Source of the DNA: an uncultured Flavobacteriaceae bacterium
GTDB taxonomy: Bacteria > Bacteroidota > Bacteroidia > Flavobacteriales > Flavobacteriaceae
Direction: 5' to 3'
Assembly: GCA_947503105.1 (NCBI GenBank)
Contig: CANNCM010000006.1
Span: forward strand, 1 to 64,000
DNA length: 64,000 nt
Under the pieces are notes generated by a model, which was not told where the DNA came from, made no database searches, and was given only the letters and a program-made list of their open reading frames with translations. Below are positions 27,762 to 37,639 of the stretch, in pieces. Made by a program: the position numbers and the translations under genes. Numbering within the stretch: position 1 is the first letter of the stretch; each line of letters opens with the position of its first letter.

Positions 27762-30188
27762 TTACTCTTTTGTAATTTCAATTTGCTTGATCACTTTTTT
27801 TTCTGATTCTTTTTGGGTTTCAATAGAAACTTCGAACTCTTTAAGCTGTTGATCTACTTCAGCTTCAGTTCCAGAAAATGTTTTTTCGACAACAGATTCT
27901 ACTCCGTTTTCGTTTGTAACATATTTGATTTTTGCAATTACACTTTCTGAATCATTTTGATCAAAAGCAACCTTAACTTCGACTTCATTATTAGTCATCG
28001 CGGTTTCATCTCCAGAATGTCCCCCTAAAATTGGTGCAATTACTAATCCAATAAGACAAGTTAGTTTAATAAGAATATTCATGGAAGGTCCAGACGTGTC
28101 CTTGAAGGGATCTCCAACCGTATCGCCAGTGACTGCTGCTTTATGAGCATCAGAGCCTTTATAGGTCATTTCGCCATTAATTTCTACACCTGCTTCAAAA
28201 GATTTTTTAGCATTATCCCATGCACCACCAGCATTGTTTTGGAAAATGGCCCAAAGTACACCAGAAACAGTAACTCCAGCCATATACCCTCCAAGCATTT
28301 CTGCTACAAGTTTATGATTATCTGGGTAAATTAATATTCCAACAAGTACGATTAAAATTGGAAATCCTATGGTTAATAACCCCGGCAATAGCATTTGTCT
28401 TAATGATGCTTTTGTAGAAATATCAACACATTTGTCGTATTCTGGTTTGCCAGTGCCTTCCATAATTCCTGGAATCTCTTTGAATTGACGTCTTACTTCT
28501 TCTACCATTTCCATGGCTGCTTTTCCAACAGAACTCATGGCTAATGCAGAAAATACTACGGGTACCATTCCTCCTACAAAAAGCATAGCAAGTACTGGTG
28601 CTTTGAATATGTTAATGCCGTCAATTTCTGTAAACGTTACATAGGCGGCAAATAGTGCTAATGCTGTAAGTGCCGCAGAAGCAATTGCAAAACCTTTGCC
28701 CGTTGCTGCTGTTGTATTTCCTACAGAATCTAAAATGTCTGTACGTTCACGGACAATGGGTTCTTGTTCGCTCATTTCTGCAATACCTCCCGCATTATCT
28801 GCAATTGGTCCAAAGGCATCAATAGCCAATTGCATTGCTGTTGTAGCCATCATTGCAGAGGCGGCCATAGCAACGCCATAAAACCCAGCAAAAGCATAGG
28901 AAGCCCAAATGGCAATTGCAAATAATAATACTGAAGAGAATGTAGAGATCATTCCTGTTGCAAGACCTGCAATAATATTAGTCGCAGCTCCAGTACTTGA
29001 TTGTTGTACAATATTTAAAATTGGTTTTTTACCTAATCCTGTATAGTATTCTGTAAATGACGAAATTGCACCACCAACAATAAGTCCAACTAAAGTTGCA
29101 TAGAAAACTCGTATAGAAGAAATATTTTTTAATCCTTCGCCATAAAATTCCATTTGCATTGTTTCTGGAAGCATCCAAGTGACCAAAACAAAGCTTGCTA
29201 TACCGACCAAAACAATAGAAGTCCAGTTTCCAATATTCAATGCTTTTTGCACTTGTGCTTCTTTAGCATCGTTAGAATTTATTTTTACAAGAAGTGTTCC
29301 TAAGATAGAAATGATGATCCCTACACCCGCAATGGCCATTGGCAATAAAATTGGTCCAATACCACCAAAAGCATCCGAAATACTTCCTCCCATATCTTTA
29401 ATAATATAGTTTCCTAAAACCATAGCAGCTAGTACTGTTGCTACATAAGAACCAAAAAGATCGGCACCCATACCTGCAACATCTCCAACGTTGTCTCCAA
29501 CATTATCTGCAATAGTTGCTGGATTTCGAGGGTCATCTTCTGGAATTCCAGCTTCTACTTTCCCCACCAAATCTGCACCAACATCGGCAGCTTTTGTATA
29601 AATACCACCACCTACACGTGCAAAAAGTGCAATAGATTCTGCACCCAATGAAAATCCGGCAAGCGTTTCAAGGACAATAGTCATATCGACAGTATTGGTC
29701 CATACACCATCCATAAATATTTGAAAGAAAAGTATGAAAAATGATGAAAGTCCTAAAACAGCCAGTCCTGCAACACCTAGCCCCATAACTGTACCACCAC
29801 CAAAAGAAATTTTTAGCGCTTCTGGAAGACTTGTCTTAGCGGCTTGTGTTGTTCTGACATTTGTTTTTGTTGCAATACGCATCCCAATATTTCCCGCAAC
29901 TGCAGAAAATACAGCACCAATAATAAAAGCCAATATAATAAGGTAACTTGTTGTTTCTACAACAGAGGCCACTCCAGCAAGAACAATACTTGCCCCAATA
30001 ACAAAATATGTCAATAGTTTATATTCTGCTTTTAAGAACGCCAATGCGCCTACATAAATATGATCAGAAATTTCTTTCATTTTGCCATCTCCTGCATCTT
30101 GTTTCAAAACTGAAACTCTTTTGGCCCACATGTAGAGCAAACCTAAGGCTGCCATCACAATTGGCATATAAATCATCAATGCTTCCAT
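27762..30188 (-). CDS. hppA: Membrane-bound ion-translocating pyrophosphatase, K+-dependent type
   Basis: 808 residues with about 16 membrane helices. It hydrolyses pyrophosphate to pump H+ or Na+. The active-site block [35 protein letters not shown] is present and the second acidic site is in [19 protein letters not shown]. The [12 protein letters not shown] segment has Ala and Gly where K+-independent enzymes carry Lys, so it is of the K+-dependent type. Whether it moves H+ or Na+ cannot be settled by eye. The last roughly 85 residues (after GGHSGDE) form a charged soluble tail rich in Glu, Val and Lys, beyond the usual enzyme core. Confidence 0.95.
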   Translation of the reverse strand: MEALMIYMPIVMAALGLLYMWAKRVSVLKQDAGDGKMKEISDHIYVGALAFLKAEYKLLTYFVIGASIVLAGVASVVETTSYLIILAFIIGAVFSAVAGNIGMRIATKTNVRTTQAAKTSLPEALKISFGGGTVMGLGVAGLAVLGLSSFFILFFQIFMDGVWTNTVDMTIVLETLAGFSLGAESIALFARVGGGIYTKAADVGADLVGKVEAGIPEDDPRNPATIADNVGDNVGDVAGMGADLFGSYVATVLAAMVLGNYIIKDMGGSISDAFGGIGPILLPMAIAGVGIIISILGTLLVKINSNDAKEAQVQKALNIGNWTSIVLVGIASFVLVTWMLPETMQMEFYGEGLKNISSIRVFYATLVGLIVGGAISSFTEYYTGLGKKPILNIVQQSSTGAATNIIAGLATGMISTFSSVLLFAIAIWASYAFAGFYGVAMAASAMMATTAMQLAIDAFGPIADNAGGIAEMSEQEPIVRERTDILDSVGNTTAATGKGFAIASAALTALALFAAYVTFTEIDGINIFKAPVLAMLFVGGMVPVVFSALAMSSVGKAAMEMVEEVRRQFKEIPGIMEGTGKPEYDKCVDISTKASLRQMLLPGLLTIGFPILIVLVGILIYPDNHKLVAEMLGGYMAGVTVSGVLWAIFQNNAGGAWDNAKKSFEAGVEINGEMTYKGSDAHKAAVTGDTVGDPFKDTSGPSMNILIKLTCLIGLVIAPILGGHSGDETAMTNNEVEVKVAFDQNDSESVIAKIKYVTNENGVESVVEKTFSGTEAEVDQQLKEFEVSIETQKESEKKVIKQIEITKE

Positions 30189-30217
30189 AATTTAATTTTA
30201 ATTGATTTTAAAGGCCA

Positions 30218-30225
30218 CAAATGTA
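30218..30225 (-). promoter_or_regulatory. -7 box of hppA promoter
   Basis: TACATTTG on the minus strand is a perfect TAnnTTTG, 30 bp upstream of the hppA ATG; the -33 element is a weak T-rich stretch. Confidence 0.5.
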
Positions 30226-30281
30226 GTAAAATGAATAAGAATAGAAAAAACTATTTTTTCGTGTCTATGACCTGAACTTTA

Positions 30282-31259
30282 TTATTTGTATAATACTTTT
30301 TTTACAGCTTTTACAACATCGCTACTGTTTGGCAACCATTCCTCAAATAAAACTGGAGAATACGGTGCAGGTGTGTCTGCTGTATTGATTTTTATAATTG
30401 GGGCATCTAGATAATCAAATGCTTTTTGTTGTACTTGATATGTGATTTCTGTTGAAACATTTCCAAATGGCCATGCTTCTTCCAAAATAACCAATCTATT
30501 TGTTTTCTTGACAGATTCTAATATTGTATGAATATCCAATGGCCGTACAGTTCTCAAATCGATGACTTCACAAGAAACACCCTCTTTTTCCAATTCATCT
30601 GCAGCTTTATAAGCCTCTTTGATAATCTTACCAAATGACACTACGGTCACATCAGATCCTGTACGTTTGATTTCGGCAACCCCAATAGGTAAAATATATT
30701 CTCCTTCGGGAACTTCGCCTTTATCGCCATACATTTGTTCACTTTCCATAAAAATAACGGGGTCGTCATCTCGGATAGCTGCTTTTAAAAGTCCTTTGGC
30801 ATCGTATGGATTGGAAGGCACAATGACCTTAAGCCCTGGACAGTTTGCATACCAGCTTTCAAAAGCTTGAGAATGCGTTGCAGCCAACTGACCTGCAGAT
30901 GCTGTTGGACCACGAAAAACAATTGGACATTTGAATTGCCCTCCAGACATTTGTCTAATTTTGGCAGCATTGTTTATGATTTGATCAATTCCAACCAAGG
31001 AAAAGTTAAATGTCATAAACTCTACAATAGGTCTATTCCCTGTCATGGTAGAACCTACTGCAATCCCCGCAAAACCAAGCTCTGCAATAGGAGTGTCTAT
31101 CACACGCTTCTCGCCAAACTCGTCTAGCATACCTTTGGAAGCTTTGTAAGCACCATTGTATTCTGCAACTTCCTCACCCATCAAGTATATGCTTTCATCA
31201 CGACGCATTTCTTCGCTCATGGCTTCGCAAATTGCTTCTCTAAATTGAATTGTTTTCAT
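30282..31259 (-). CDS. pdhB: Pyruvate dehydrogenase E1 component, beta subunit
   Basis: 325 residues, normal for E1-beta. It pairs with E1-alpha to decarboxylate pyruvate with thiamine diphosphate. Seen: MGEEVAEYNGAYK, FGEKRVIDTPIAELGFAGIAVG, GPTASAGQLAATHSQAFE, and EEAWPFGNVSTEI. The E1-alpha and E2 genes are not adjacent. The gene is divergent from etfB, and its promoter has a TATTTTTG -7 box at 31279-31286. Confidence 0.94.
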   Translation of the reverse strand: MKTIQFREAICEAMSEEMRRDESIYLMGEEVAEYNGAYKASKGMLDEFGEKRVIDTPIAELGFAGIAVGSTMTGNRPIVEFMTFNFSLVGIDQIINNAAKIRQMSGGQFKCPIVFRGPTASAGQLAATHSQAFESWYANCPGLKVIVPSNPYDAKGLLKAAIRDDDPVIFMESEQMYGDKGEVPEGEYILPIGVAEIKRTGSDVTVVSFGKIIKEAYKAADELEKEGVSCEVIDLRTVRPLDIHTILESVKKTNRLVILEEAWPFGNVSTEITYQVQQKAFDYLDAPIIKINTADTPAPYSPVLFEEWLPNSSDVVKAVKKVLYK

Positions 31260-31278
31260 TCGCTGATTTTTGATGGGG

Positions 31279-31286
31279 CAAAAATA
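31279..31286 (-). promoter_or_regulatory. -7 box of pdhB promoter
   Basis: TATTTTTG on the minus strand, a perfect TAnnTTTG, 19 bp upstream of the pdhB ATG. Confidence 0.5.
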
Positions 31287-31324
31287 ATAATAATGTGGAA
31301 TAATAATTACATCATTTGTTTAAA

Positions 31325-31348
31325 ATTTCCTATGCATGCATAGGAAAT
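31325..31348. promoter_or_regulatory. Perfect 24-bp palindrome in the pdhB-etfB intergenic region
   Basis: ATTTCCTATGCA followed immediately by its exact reverse complement, with no spacer, centred between 31336 and 31337. It lies 61 bp upstream of the etfB ATG and about 65 bp upstream of pdhB. It has no T-run and is between divergent starts, so an operator is more likely than a terminator. Confidence 0.7.
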
Positions 31349-31408
31349 ATGAACTTTTTTTGTAACTTCGTCAAAATATTTAGTTGGAACATTAAAAACA
31401 CCCAAACA

Positions 31409-32155
31409 ATGAAGATATTAGTATGCATAAGTCATGTCCCTGACACTACTTCAAAAATAAATTTTACAAACGACAACACTGCTTTCGACAGCACTGGTGT
31501 TCAATTTGTTATAAATCCTAATGACGAATTTGGTTTGACAAGAGCCATGTGGTTTAAAGAAAAGCAAAACGCAACAGTAGATGTTGTGAATGTTGGAGGG
31601 CCAGAAACAGAATCCACTTTAAGGAAAGCTTTAGCGATTGGTGCCGATGCTGCATTTAGAGTAAATATGGCGCCAACAGATGGATATGCCGTTGCAAAGG
31701 AGCTCACAAAAGTCGCACAAGATGGTCATTATGACTTGATTATTGCTGGTCGTGAATCTATAGATTACAATGGCGGTATGGTCCCTGGAATGATGGCAAC
31801 TGCCCTAGGGGCGAGCTTTGTAAACAACTGTATTTCTCTTGAAATTGAAGGCGAAAAAGCAACAGCAGTTCGAGAAATAGATGGTGGAAAAGAAACCCTT
31901 ACAACTATGTTGCCTCTTGTAATCGGTGGACAAAAAGGCCTTGTAGAAGAAAGCGATCTAAAAATCCCAAATATGCGAGGCATTATGATGGCGAGAAAAA
32001 AACCACTCACCGTACTAGAACCCTCAGAAAATAAAACATTTACATCATCTGTTCACTTTGAAAAACCCGCACCAAAAGGCGCTATCAAAATGGTGGATGC
32101 CGATAATATCGACGAACTTATTGATCTTTTGCATAACGAAGCAAAAGTCATTTAA
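31409..32155 (+). CDS. etfB: Electron transfer flavoprotein, beta subunit
   Basis: I start at ATG 31409, where the conserved N-terminus MKILVCISHVPDTTSKI begins; upstream codons to 31316 are in frame but unlike the family. 248 residues. With EtfA it forms the FAD/AMP heterodimer that carries electrons from acyl-CoA dehydrogenases to ETF-quinone oxidoreductase. Motifs: FVINPNDEFGLTRAM, LIIAGRESIDYNGGMVPGM and LPLVIGGQKGLVEE. It is 12 bp upstream of etfA. Confidence 0.95.
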   Translation: MKILVCISHVPDTTSKINFTNDNTAFDSTGVQFVINPNDEFGLTRAMWFKEKQNATVDVVNVGGPETESTLRKALAIGADAAFRVNMAPTDGYAVAKELTKVAQDGHYDLIIAGRESIDYNGGMVPGMMATALGASFVNNCISLEIEGEKATAVREIDGGKETLTTMLPLVIGGQKGLVEESDLKIPNMRGIMMARKKPLTVLEPSENKTFTSSVHFEKPAPKGAIKMVDADNIDELIDLLHNEAKVI

Positions 32156-32167
32156 ACTAAAAAACAT

Positions 32168-33124
32168 ATGTCTGTACTCGTATATATAGAATCTGATAAT
32201 GGAGCCCTAAAAAAAGCGGCTCTAGAAGTTGCTTCCTATGGTCGTGCTTTGGCCAATACACTTAACACCAGTTTGAGCGCAGTTATTTTCTCTTCAGAAA
32301 ATAATGAACTGCTAGCAAGCTACGGGGTTGATAAAGTATTAACTGTAGATTATTCAGAAAAATTTAATGCAAAAATTTATGCTGATATCATAACACAAGC
32401 CGCACAAAAAGAACAAGCAACTGTAGTGGTGTTGAGCAGTAGCGCAGATAGCCGATATCTTGCACCAATGCTATCTGTAGGATTAGATGGTGGCTATGTT
32501 CCAAATGTTGTTGAACTCCCAACGCAAACACAACCATTTACAGTAAAAAGAAGTGTTTTTAGTAATAAAGCATTTTGTGCAACAGAAATTTCAACAGCGG
32601 TAAAAATTATTGGACTGTCCAATAATGCCTTCGGACTTGTAGAACACCCTGTTTCTTCTCAAACCGAACCATTTTCTCCAAACATTATATCAACAGAAAT
32701 CAATATTGAAAATGTGGACAAAGCCGCCAATAAAGTTACAATTGCTGATGCAGAAACCGTTGTTTCTGCCGGAAGAGGACTAAAAGGGCCAGAAAATTGG
32801 GCTATGGTTGAAGATCTTGCCGAAGTTTTGGGCGCAGCTACGGCATGTTCAAAACCAGTATCAGATCTTGGTTGGAGACCTCACAGCGAGCACGTTGGAC
32901 AAACAGGCAAGCCTGTTGCAAGTAACCTTTATATTGCCATAGGAATATCTGGAGCAATACAACATTTGGCAGGAATTAATTCCTCCAAAGTAAAAGTAGT
33001 CATCAATACAGATCCTGAAGCGCCATTTTTTAAAGCAGCAGATTATGGTATTGTAGGAGACGCTTTTGAAGTGGTTCCAAAACTGATAGAAAAACTCAAA
33101 GAATTTAAGGCTCAAAATGGTTGA
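32168..33124 (+). CDS. etfA: Electron transfer flavoprotein, alpha subunit
   Basis: 318 residues. The N-terminal domain has the ETF fold; the C-terminal FAD domain is clear, with VSAGRGLKGPENW, SDLGWRPHSEHVGQTGKPV and YIAIGISGAIQHLAG. It is the partner of EtfB, directly upstream. Together they feed electrons from beta-oxidation to the quinone pool. Confidence 0.95.
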   Translation: MSVLVYIESDNGALKKAALEVASYGRALANTLNTSLSAVIFSSENNELLASYGVDKVLTVDYSEKFNAKIYADIITQAAQKEQATVVVLSSSADSRYLAPMLSVGLDGGYVPNVVELPTQTQPFTVKRSVFSNKAFCATEISTAVKIIGLSNNAFGLVEHPVSSQTEPFSPNIISTEINIENVDKAANKVTIADAETVVSAGRGLKGPENWAMVEDLAEVLGAATACSKPVSDLGWRPHSEHVGQTGKPVASNLYIAIGISGAIQHLAGINSSKVKVVINTDPEAPFFKAADYGIVGDAFEVVPKLIEKLKEFKAQNG

Positions 33125-33234
33125 AAAAACCAATTCCCTATAATTTATAGCTCGTTTTTATTTTAATTTATTAAAACTTAAAGACTTAAGTTTGGTATTT
33201 TAGGAATTAAAACTGTTATTTGTTAGCATAAATA

Positions 33235-33852
33235 ATGAGTCTCGTTCGTTTAAACATAAAAGGCATTTCATATAGTCAAACGCAAAGCGGTGCTTATGCG
33301 TTGATTCTCAGTGAAGTAGATGGAGAAAGAAAATTGCCAATTGTTATTGGTGCATTTGAAGCACAATCTATTGCAATTGCACTTGAAAAAGACATTCGAC
33401 CACCACGGCCACTCACACACGATTTATTCAAAAACTTTTCTGACCGTTTTCATATTATCATCAAACAAGTTATCATTCACAAACTTGTTGACGGTGTTTT
33501 TTATGCATCATTGATATGCGAAAGTGATGGAAAAGAAGAAATTATTGATGCCCGTACAAGTGATGCCATAGCTCTTGCTTTGCGCTTTTCTGCACCTATT
33601 TTTACATATAAAAATATTCTAGAAAAAGCAGGAATCATCCTCAAAATTAATCCTGATGAAGACCAAGACGAAAAGGACAATACAATGGTTTTTGAAGAAG
33701 CATCATTTGAATCTACAGCAGACGATCAAAACACAGAACTTGAATATAATAATCTACCTTTACACGAATTAGAAGAATTACTACAAAAAGCAGTACAAGA
33801 AGAAGACTATGAAAAAGCTGCAAAACTAAGAGATGAAATCTCAAAACGATAA
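33235..33852 (+). CDS. Bifunctional nuclease family protein (DUF151 plus UVR motif)
   Basis: 205 residues. Residues 1-130 form the BFN/DUF151 domain (IVIGAFEAQSIAIALEKD, RPLTHDLFKN, ARTSDAIALALRFSAPIF). After an acidic linker, residues of about 170-203 form a UvrB/UvrC interaction motif (LEELLQKAVQEEDYEKAAKL). Plant and mycobacterial members have reported nuclease activity; the role in Bacteroidota is not established. It precedes the nucleoside transporter by 12 bp. Confidence 0.88.
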   Translation: MSLVRLNIKGISYSQTQSGAYALILSEVDGERKLPIVIGAFEAQSIAIALEKDIRPPRPLTHDLFKNFSDRFHIIIKQVIIHKLVDGVFYASLICESDGKEEIIDARTSDAIALALRFSAPIFTYKNILEKAGIILKINPDEDQDEKDNTMVFEEASFESTADDQNTELEYNNLPLHELEELLQKAVQEEDYEKAAKLRDEISKR

Positions 33853-33864
33853 CCAAATTAACGC

Positions 33865-35256
33865 ATGAAAAAAATCATATTTCTATTTATTTTACTTGTT
33901 AGTCAACTGGCATTAGGTCAAGAAAATTCAAGTCAAATAATTGATAGTCAAGGATTTAGCTTAGATAGTTTATTAAGAGGAAGTCTTGGAATGCTTGTTC
34001 TTTTGGGAATTGCAATTTTGTTGAGTACAAACAGAAGAGCTATCAATTGGAGAACGGTTGGGTTTGGATTAGGGGCGCAACTCGTACTTGCCGTTGCTGT
34101 TTTGAAAGTTGAGTTTGTTCAGAAAATTTTCAAAGGCATTGGAGGGCTTTTTCTCGCTGTACTTGACTATACACAAAAAGGAACAGAATTTCTTTTTGCT
34201 GCGTTTAGCACAGGTAAAATTGATACTTCGCTCAACACATTTGCCATTTCGATACTTCCCACCATTATCTTCTTTTCTGCACTAACCTCATTGTTATTTT
34301 ACCTAGGGGTCATTCAAAAAGTCGTAAAAGTATTCGCTTGGCTTTTAACAAAACTACTACAAGTTTCTGGTGCCGAAAGTTTGAGTGTTGCTGGAAACAT
34401 CTTTTTAGGACAAACAGAAGCACCGCTAATGATCAAAGCGTATTTGGAAAAAATGAACCGTTCTGAAATCCTTCTAGTCATGATTGGTGGCATGGCCACT
34501 GTTGCAGGGGGTGTTTTAGCAGCGTATATTGGATTCTTAGGCGGTGAAGACGAAGTTCTTAGACAATATTATGCCAAACACTTATTGACAGCATCAGTAA
34601 TGGCCGCGCCTGGTGCGATAGTAATTTCAAAAATTTTATATCCTCAAACAGAAGCTATCAATAATGATGTATCCGTTTCTCAAGAAAAAGTCGGTTCAAA
34701 TATTCTAGATGCCATTGCCAACGGGACGACAGAAGGGTTAAAACTTGCATTCAACATTGGAGCCATGCTCTTAGTGTTTTTGGCATTTATTGCTATGCTC
34801 AATGGTATTTTGGGGTGGTTAGGCGATTTTGGAGGACTAAATGAATGGGTTAAAGCCAATACGCCTTATCAAGAATTTTCATTAGAATTCATACTAGGAT
34901 ATGCCTTTGCGCCACTTATGTGGTTGATTGGAATAGCCAAAGAAGATGTTGCACTTATGGGGCAACTCCTAGGAATAAAACTTGCAGCAAGTGAATTTGT
35001 TGGGTATATTCAACTTGCAGATTTAAAAAATCCGATGGAACTTGTACACCTAAAATATGAAAAATCCATAGTCATGGCTACCTATATGCTTTGTGGTTTT
35101 GCCAATTTTGCTTCTATTGGAATTCAAGTCGGCGGAATTGGATCATTGGCGCCTGGCCAAAGAAAAACACTGTCGGAATTAGGAATGAAAGCACTTATTG
35201 GTGGCACTATAGCTTCTCTTCTTTCTGCAACCATAGCCGGGCTAATTATTGGATAA
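33865..35256 (+). CDS. Concentrative nucleoside transporter (NupC/CNT family)
   Basis: 463 residues. Begins with an extra hydrophobic segment resembling a signal peptide (MKKIIFLFILLVSQLALGQ) before the core. The core has the CNT motifs VAGNIFLGQTEAPLMIKAYL (about 173-192), GGMATVAGGVLAAYIG and ANFASIGIQVGGIGSLAPGQR, which line the nucleoside site and helical hairpins. It imports nucleosides coupled to H+ or Na+. It is followed by thyA and folA, and the dNK gene lies nearby, a nucleotide-salvage grouping. Confidence 0.93.
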   Translation: MKKIIFLFILLVSQLALGQENSSQIIDSQGFSLDSLLRGSLGMLVLLGIAILLSTNRRAINWRTVGFGLGAQLVLAVAVLKVEFVQKIFKGIGGLFLAVLDYTQKGTEFLFAAFSTGKIDTSLNTFAISILPTIIFFSALTSLLFYLGVIQKVVKVFAWLLTKLLQVSGAESLSVAGNIFLGQTEAPLMIKAYLEKMNRSEILLVMIGGMATVAGGVLAAYIGFLGGEDEVLRQYYAKHLLTASVMAAPGAIVISKILYPQTEAINNDVSVSQEKVGSNILDAIANGTTEGLKLAFNIGAMLLVFLAFIAMLNGILGWLGDFGGLNEWVKANTPYQEFSLEFILGYAFAPLMWLIGIAKEDVALMGQLLGIKLAASEFVGYIQLADLKNPMELVHLKYEKSIVMATYMLCGFANFASIGIQVGGIGSLAPGQRKTLSELGMKALIGGTIASLLSATIAGLIIG

Positions 35257-35350
35257 TAATTTCGTTGATAACTTTTGAAATTATTCCCCTCTAACCCTTT
35301 ATATTCAGTATGGCATTAATTATTTTTAAACCTCATAATTCATCATATAT

Positions 35351-36175
35351 ATGAAGCAATATCTTGATCTTGTAAACCATGTTTTAGAACACGGAAATGA
35401 AAAAGGGGACCGCACAGGAACGGGTACAAAAAGTGTTTTTGGATACCAAATGCGCTTCGATTTGAGCGAAGGATTTCCAATGGTAACCACAAAAAAATTA
35501 CATTTAAAGTCTATTATTTATGAATTGTTGTGGTTTCTTAAAGGAGATACCAACACAAAATATCTCACAGAAAATGGCGTTCGAATATGGAATGAATGGG
35601 CAGATGAAAACGGTAATTTAGGACCTGTGTACGGCCATCAGTGGCGCAATTGGAATAGCGATGAAATAGATCAAATTCAATCTGTCATTGACACCCTGAA
35701 GACAAATCCAAACAGCAGAAGAATGCTTGTCTCGGCATGGAACCCTTCTGTATTACCCGATACCTCAAAATCATTTTCAAAGAATGTTGCTGAAGGAAAA
35801 GCAGCCCTTCCTCCTTGTCATGCTTTTTTTCAATTCTATGTGCATGAAGGAAAATTATCTTGCCAGCTATATCAACGCAGTGCAGACATATTTTTGGGCG
35901 TTCCTTTCAATATAGCTTCATATGCTTTATTTACAATGATGATGGCTCAAGTTTGCGGGTATGAGGCTGGCGAATTTATACATACTTTTGGAGATGCACA
36001 CATCTACAACAATCATATTGAACAACTTGAGCTGCAACGCTCTCGAGAACCACGTCCGTTACCAAAAATGATACTTAATCCAGAAGTTGATAATATTTTC
36101 AACTTCACTTTTGAGGACTTTACCTTGGTTGATTATGATCCACACCCACATATCAAAGGAAAAGTTGCAATATAA
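35351..36175 (+). CDS. thyA: Thymidylate synthase
   Basis: 274 residues. It methylates dUMP to dTMP with methylenetetrahydrofolate. Seen: [18 protein letters not shown], the active-site Cys in [30 protein letters not shown], and [10 protein letters not shown]. It has a short insert ([13 protein letters not shown]) before the catalytic segment. It is directly upstream of folA, the enzyme that regenerates the folate it oxidises. Confidence 0.97.
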   Translation: MKQYLDLVNHVLEHGNEKGDRTGTGTKSVFGYQMRFDLSEGFPMVTTKKLHLKSIIYELLWFLKGDTNTKYLTENGVRIWNEWADENGNLGPVYGHQWRNWNSDEIDQIQSVIDTLKTNPNSRRMLVSAWNPSVLPDTSKSFSKNVAEGKAALPPCHAFFQFYVHEGKLSCQLYQRSADIFLGVPFNIASYALFTMMMAQVCGYEAGEFIHTFGDAHIYNNHIEQLELQRSREPRPLPKMILNPEVDNIFNFTFEDFTLVDYDPHPHIKGKVAI

Positions 36176-36241
36176 TTTCAGCTGAAAACCCTATTTTTGC
36201 GAACTAAGTTTAAAGTATTGAATACAACAAAACATCAAATC

Positions 36242-36730
36242 GTGACCATAATTGTGGCTGTTTCAGAAAATCAAGTGATTGGTAAAGACAATGACTTGAT
36301 TTGGAATTTAAGTTCAGATTTAAAACGTTTTAAAAGGCTAACATCTGGGCACTATATAATTATGGGACGAAAAACTTTTGAGAGTTTTCCAAAACCTTTA
36401 CCAAATCGCACTCACGTGGTCATCACTCGTCAAAAGAATTATAAAGTCCCCAAAGGGGTTCTTGTCGTAAATTCTTTAGAAAAAGCTATTGAAATTTCAA
36501 AAGAAGATGCTCAGCCCTATATTATTGGCGGCGGAGAAATTTATAAACAAGCTTTGGACGTTGCCGATAGAATTGAACTTACAAGAGTTCATGATCACTT
36601 TGAAGGAGATACGTTTTTTCCAAAACTTGATTTAGAAGTATGGAAAGAAATCAATAACGAACGTATTAAAAAAGACGAAAAACACGCTTGTGATTTTAGC
36701 TTTATCACATACGAAAAACAAAAACATTAA
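36242..36730 (+). CDS. folA: Dihydrofolate reductase
   Basis: It reduces the dihydrofolate made by ThyA. Core motifs: IVAVSENQVIGKDNDLIWNL, SDLKRFKRLTSGHYIIMGRKTFES, YIIGGGEIYKQAL. The reading frame has no ATG upstream of the first conserved strand. I chose GTG 36242 (162 residues), which makes the N-terminus MTIIVAVSE as in homologues; TTG at 36218 or 36197 (177 residues) would add an unconserved extension. Confidence 0.9.
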   Translation: MTIIVAVSENQVIGKDNDLIWNLSSDLKRFKRLTSGHYIIMGRKTFESFPKPLPNRTHVVITRQKNYKVPKGVLVVNSLEKAIEISKEDAQPYIIGGGEIYKQALDVADRIELTRVHDHFEGDTFFPKLDLEVWKEINNERIKKDEKHACDFSFITYEKQKH

Positions 36731-36746
36731 ACCTAAAATAATCGAA

Positions 36747-37628
36747 ATGAACGCATCTATTTTTCCAGGTCAAGGCGCACAATTCCCAGGAATGGGACAA
36801 GAATTGTATCAACAATCTTCTGTTGCAAAAGCGATGTTTGAAGAAGCCAATTCTATTCTTGGTTTTGAAATTACAAAAATTATGTTTGAAGGCAGTGCAG
36901 ACGATTTAAAACAAACAAATGTGACACAACCAGCTATATTTCTTCATTCGGTGATTATGGCCAAAAGTATGGGTGATGATTTTAAGCCAGATATGGTTGC
37001 AGGACATTCTTTAGGAGAATTTTCTGCTTTGGTCGCCAACAATACGCTGAGTTTTGAGCAAGGTTTGAAACTTGTTGCCCAACGTGCAGATGCTATGCAA
37101 AAAGCGTGTGACTCTACAGAAGGAACAATGGCCGCAGTATTAGGATTAGAAAACACAATTGTAGAGTCGGTTTGCGATGCTATTGACGGAGTGGTGGTTG
37201 CTGCAAATTATAATTGCCCAGGACAATTGGTAATTTCTGGTGCGATTGAGCCCATTCACAAAGCCTGTGAAATTTTGAAAGAAAAAGGAGCACGCCGTGC
37301 ATTAGTATTGCCGGTTGGCGGCGCATTTCATTCTCCACTAATGGAACCTGCAAGAGAACAATTGGCGGCGGCTATTGAAAAGACAACATTCAACACCCCG
37401 GACTGTCCAATATATCAAAATGTGACAGCCAATGCTGTTCAAAACACTTTGGACATAAAGAAGAATTTAATTGCACAACTCACCTCTCCAGTGCGATGGA
37501 CACAATCCGTAGAGCAAATGCTAAACGATGGTGCTCAAAACTTTATTGAAGTTGGCCCAGGAAAAGTGTTACAAGGGTTGGTGAAAAAAATCAACAGAGA
37601 AGCCAATACCAGTGCTGCTTCGCTGTAA
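36747..37628 (+). CDS. fabD: Malonyl-CoA:ACP transacylase
   Basis: 293 residues from ATG 36747 (MNASIFPGQGAQFPGMGQ matches the family N-terminus; the open frame upstream does not). It loads malonyl groups onto acyl carrier protein for fatty acid synthesis. The catalytic Ser is in VAGHSLGEFSALVA, the catalytic His in GAFHSPLM, and the binding Arg in VAQRADAMQ. The gene begins 16 bp after folA and is 11 bp before lspA. Confidence 0.95.
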   Translation: MNASIFPGQGAQFPGMGQELYQQSSVAKAMFEEANSILGFEITKIMFEGSADDLKQTNVTQPAIFLHSVIMAKSMGDDFKPDMVAGHSLGEFSALVANNTLSFEQGLKLVAQRADAMQKACDSTEGTMAAVLGLENTIVESVCDAIDGVVVAANYNCPGQLVISGAIEPIHKACEILKEKGARRALVLPVGGAFHSPLMEPAREQLAAAIEKTTFNTPDCPIYQNVTANAVQNTLDIKKNLIAQLTSPVRWTQSVEQMLNDGAQNFIEVGPGKVLQGLVKKINREANTSAASL

Positions 37629-37639
37629 AGCTTGAATAT

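Noticed and set aside
31316-31408. Longer etfB start within the palindrome region
   Set aside because: The extra 31 residues are unlike EtfB, which begins MKILVCISH at 31409, and would place coding sequence over the promoter.
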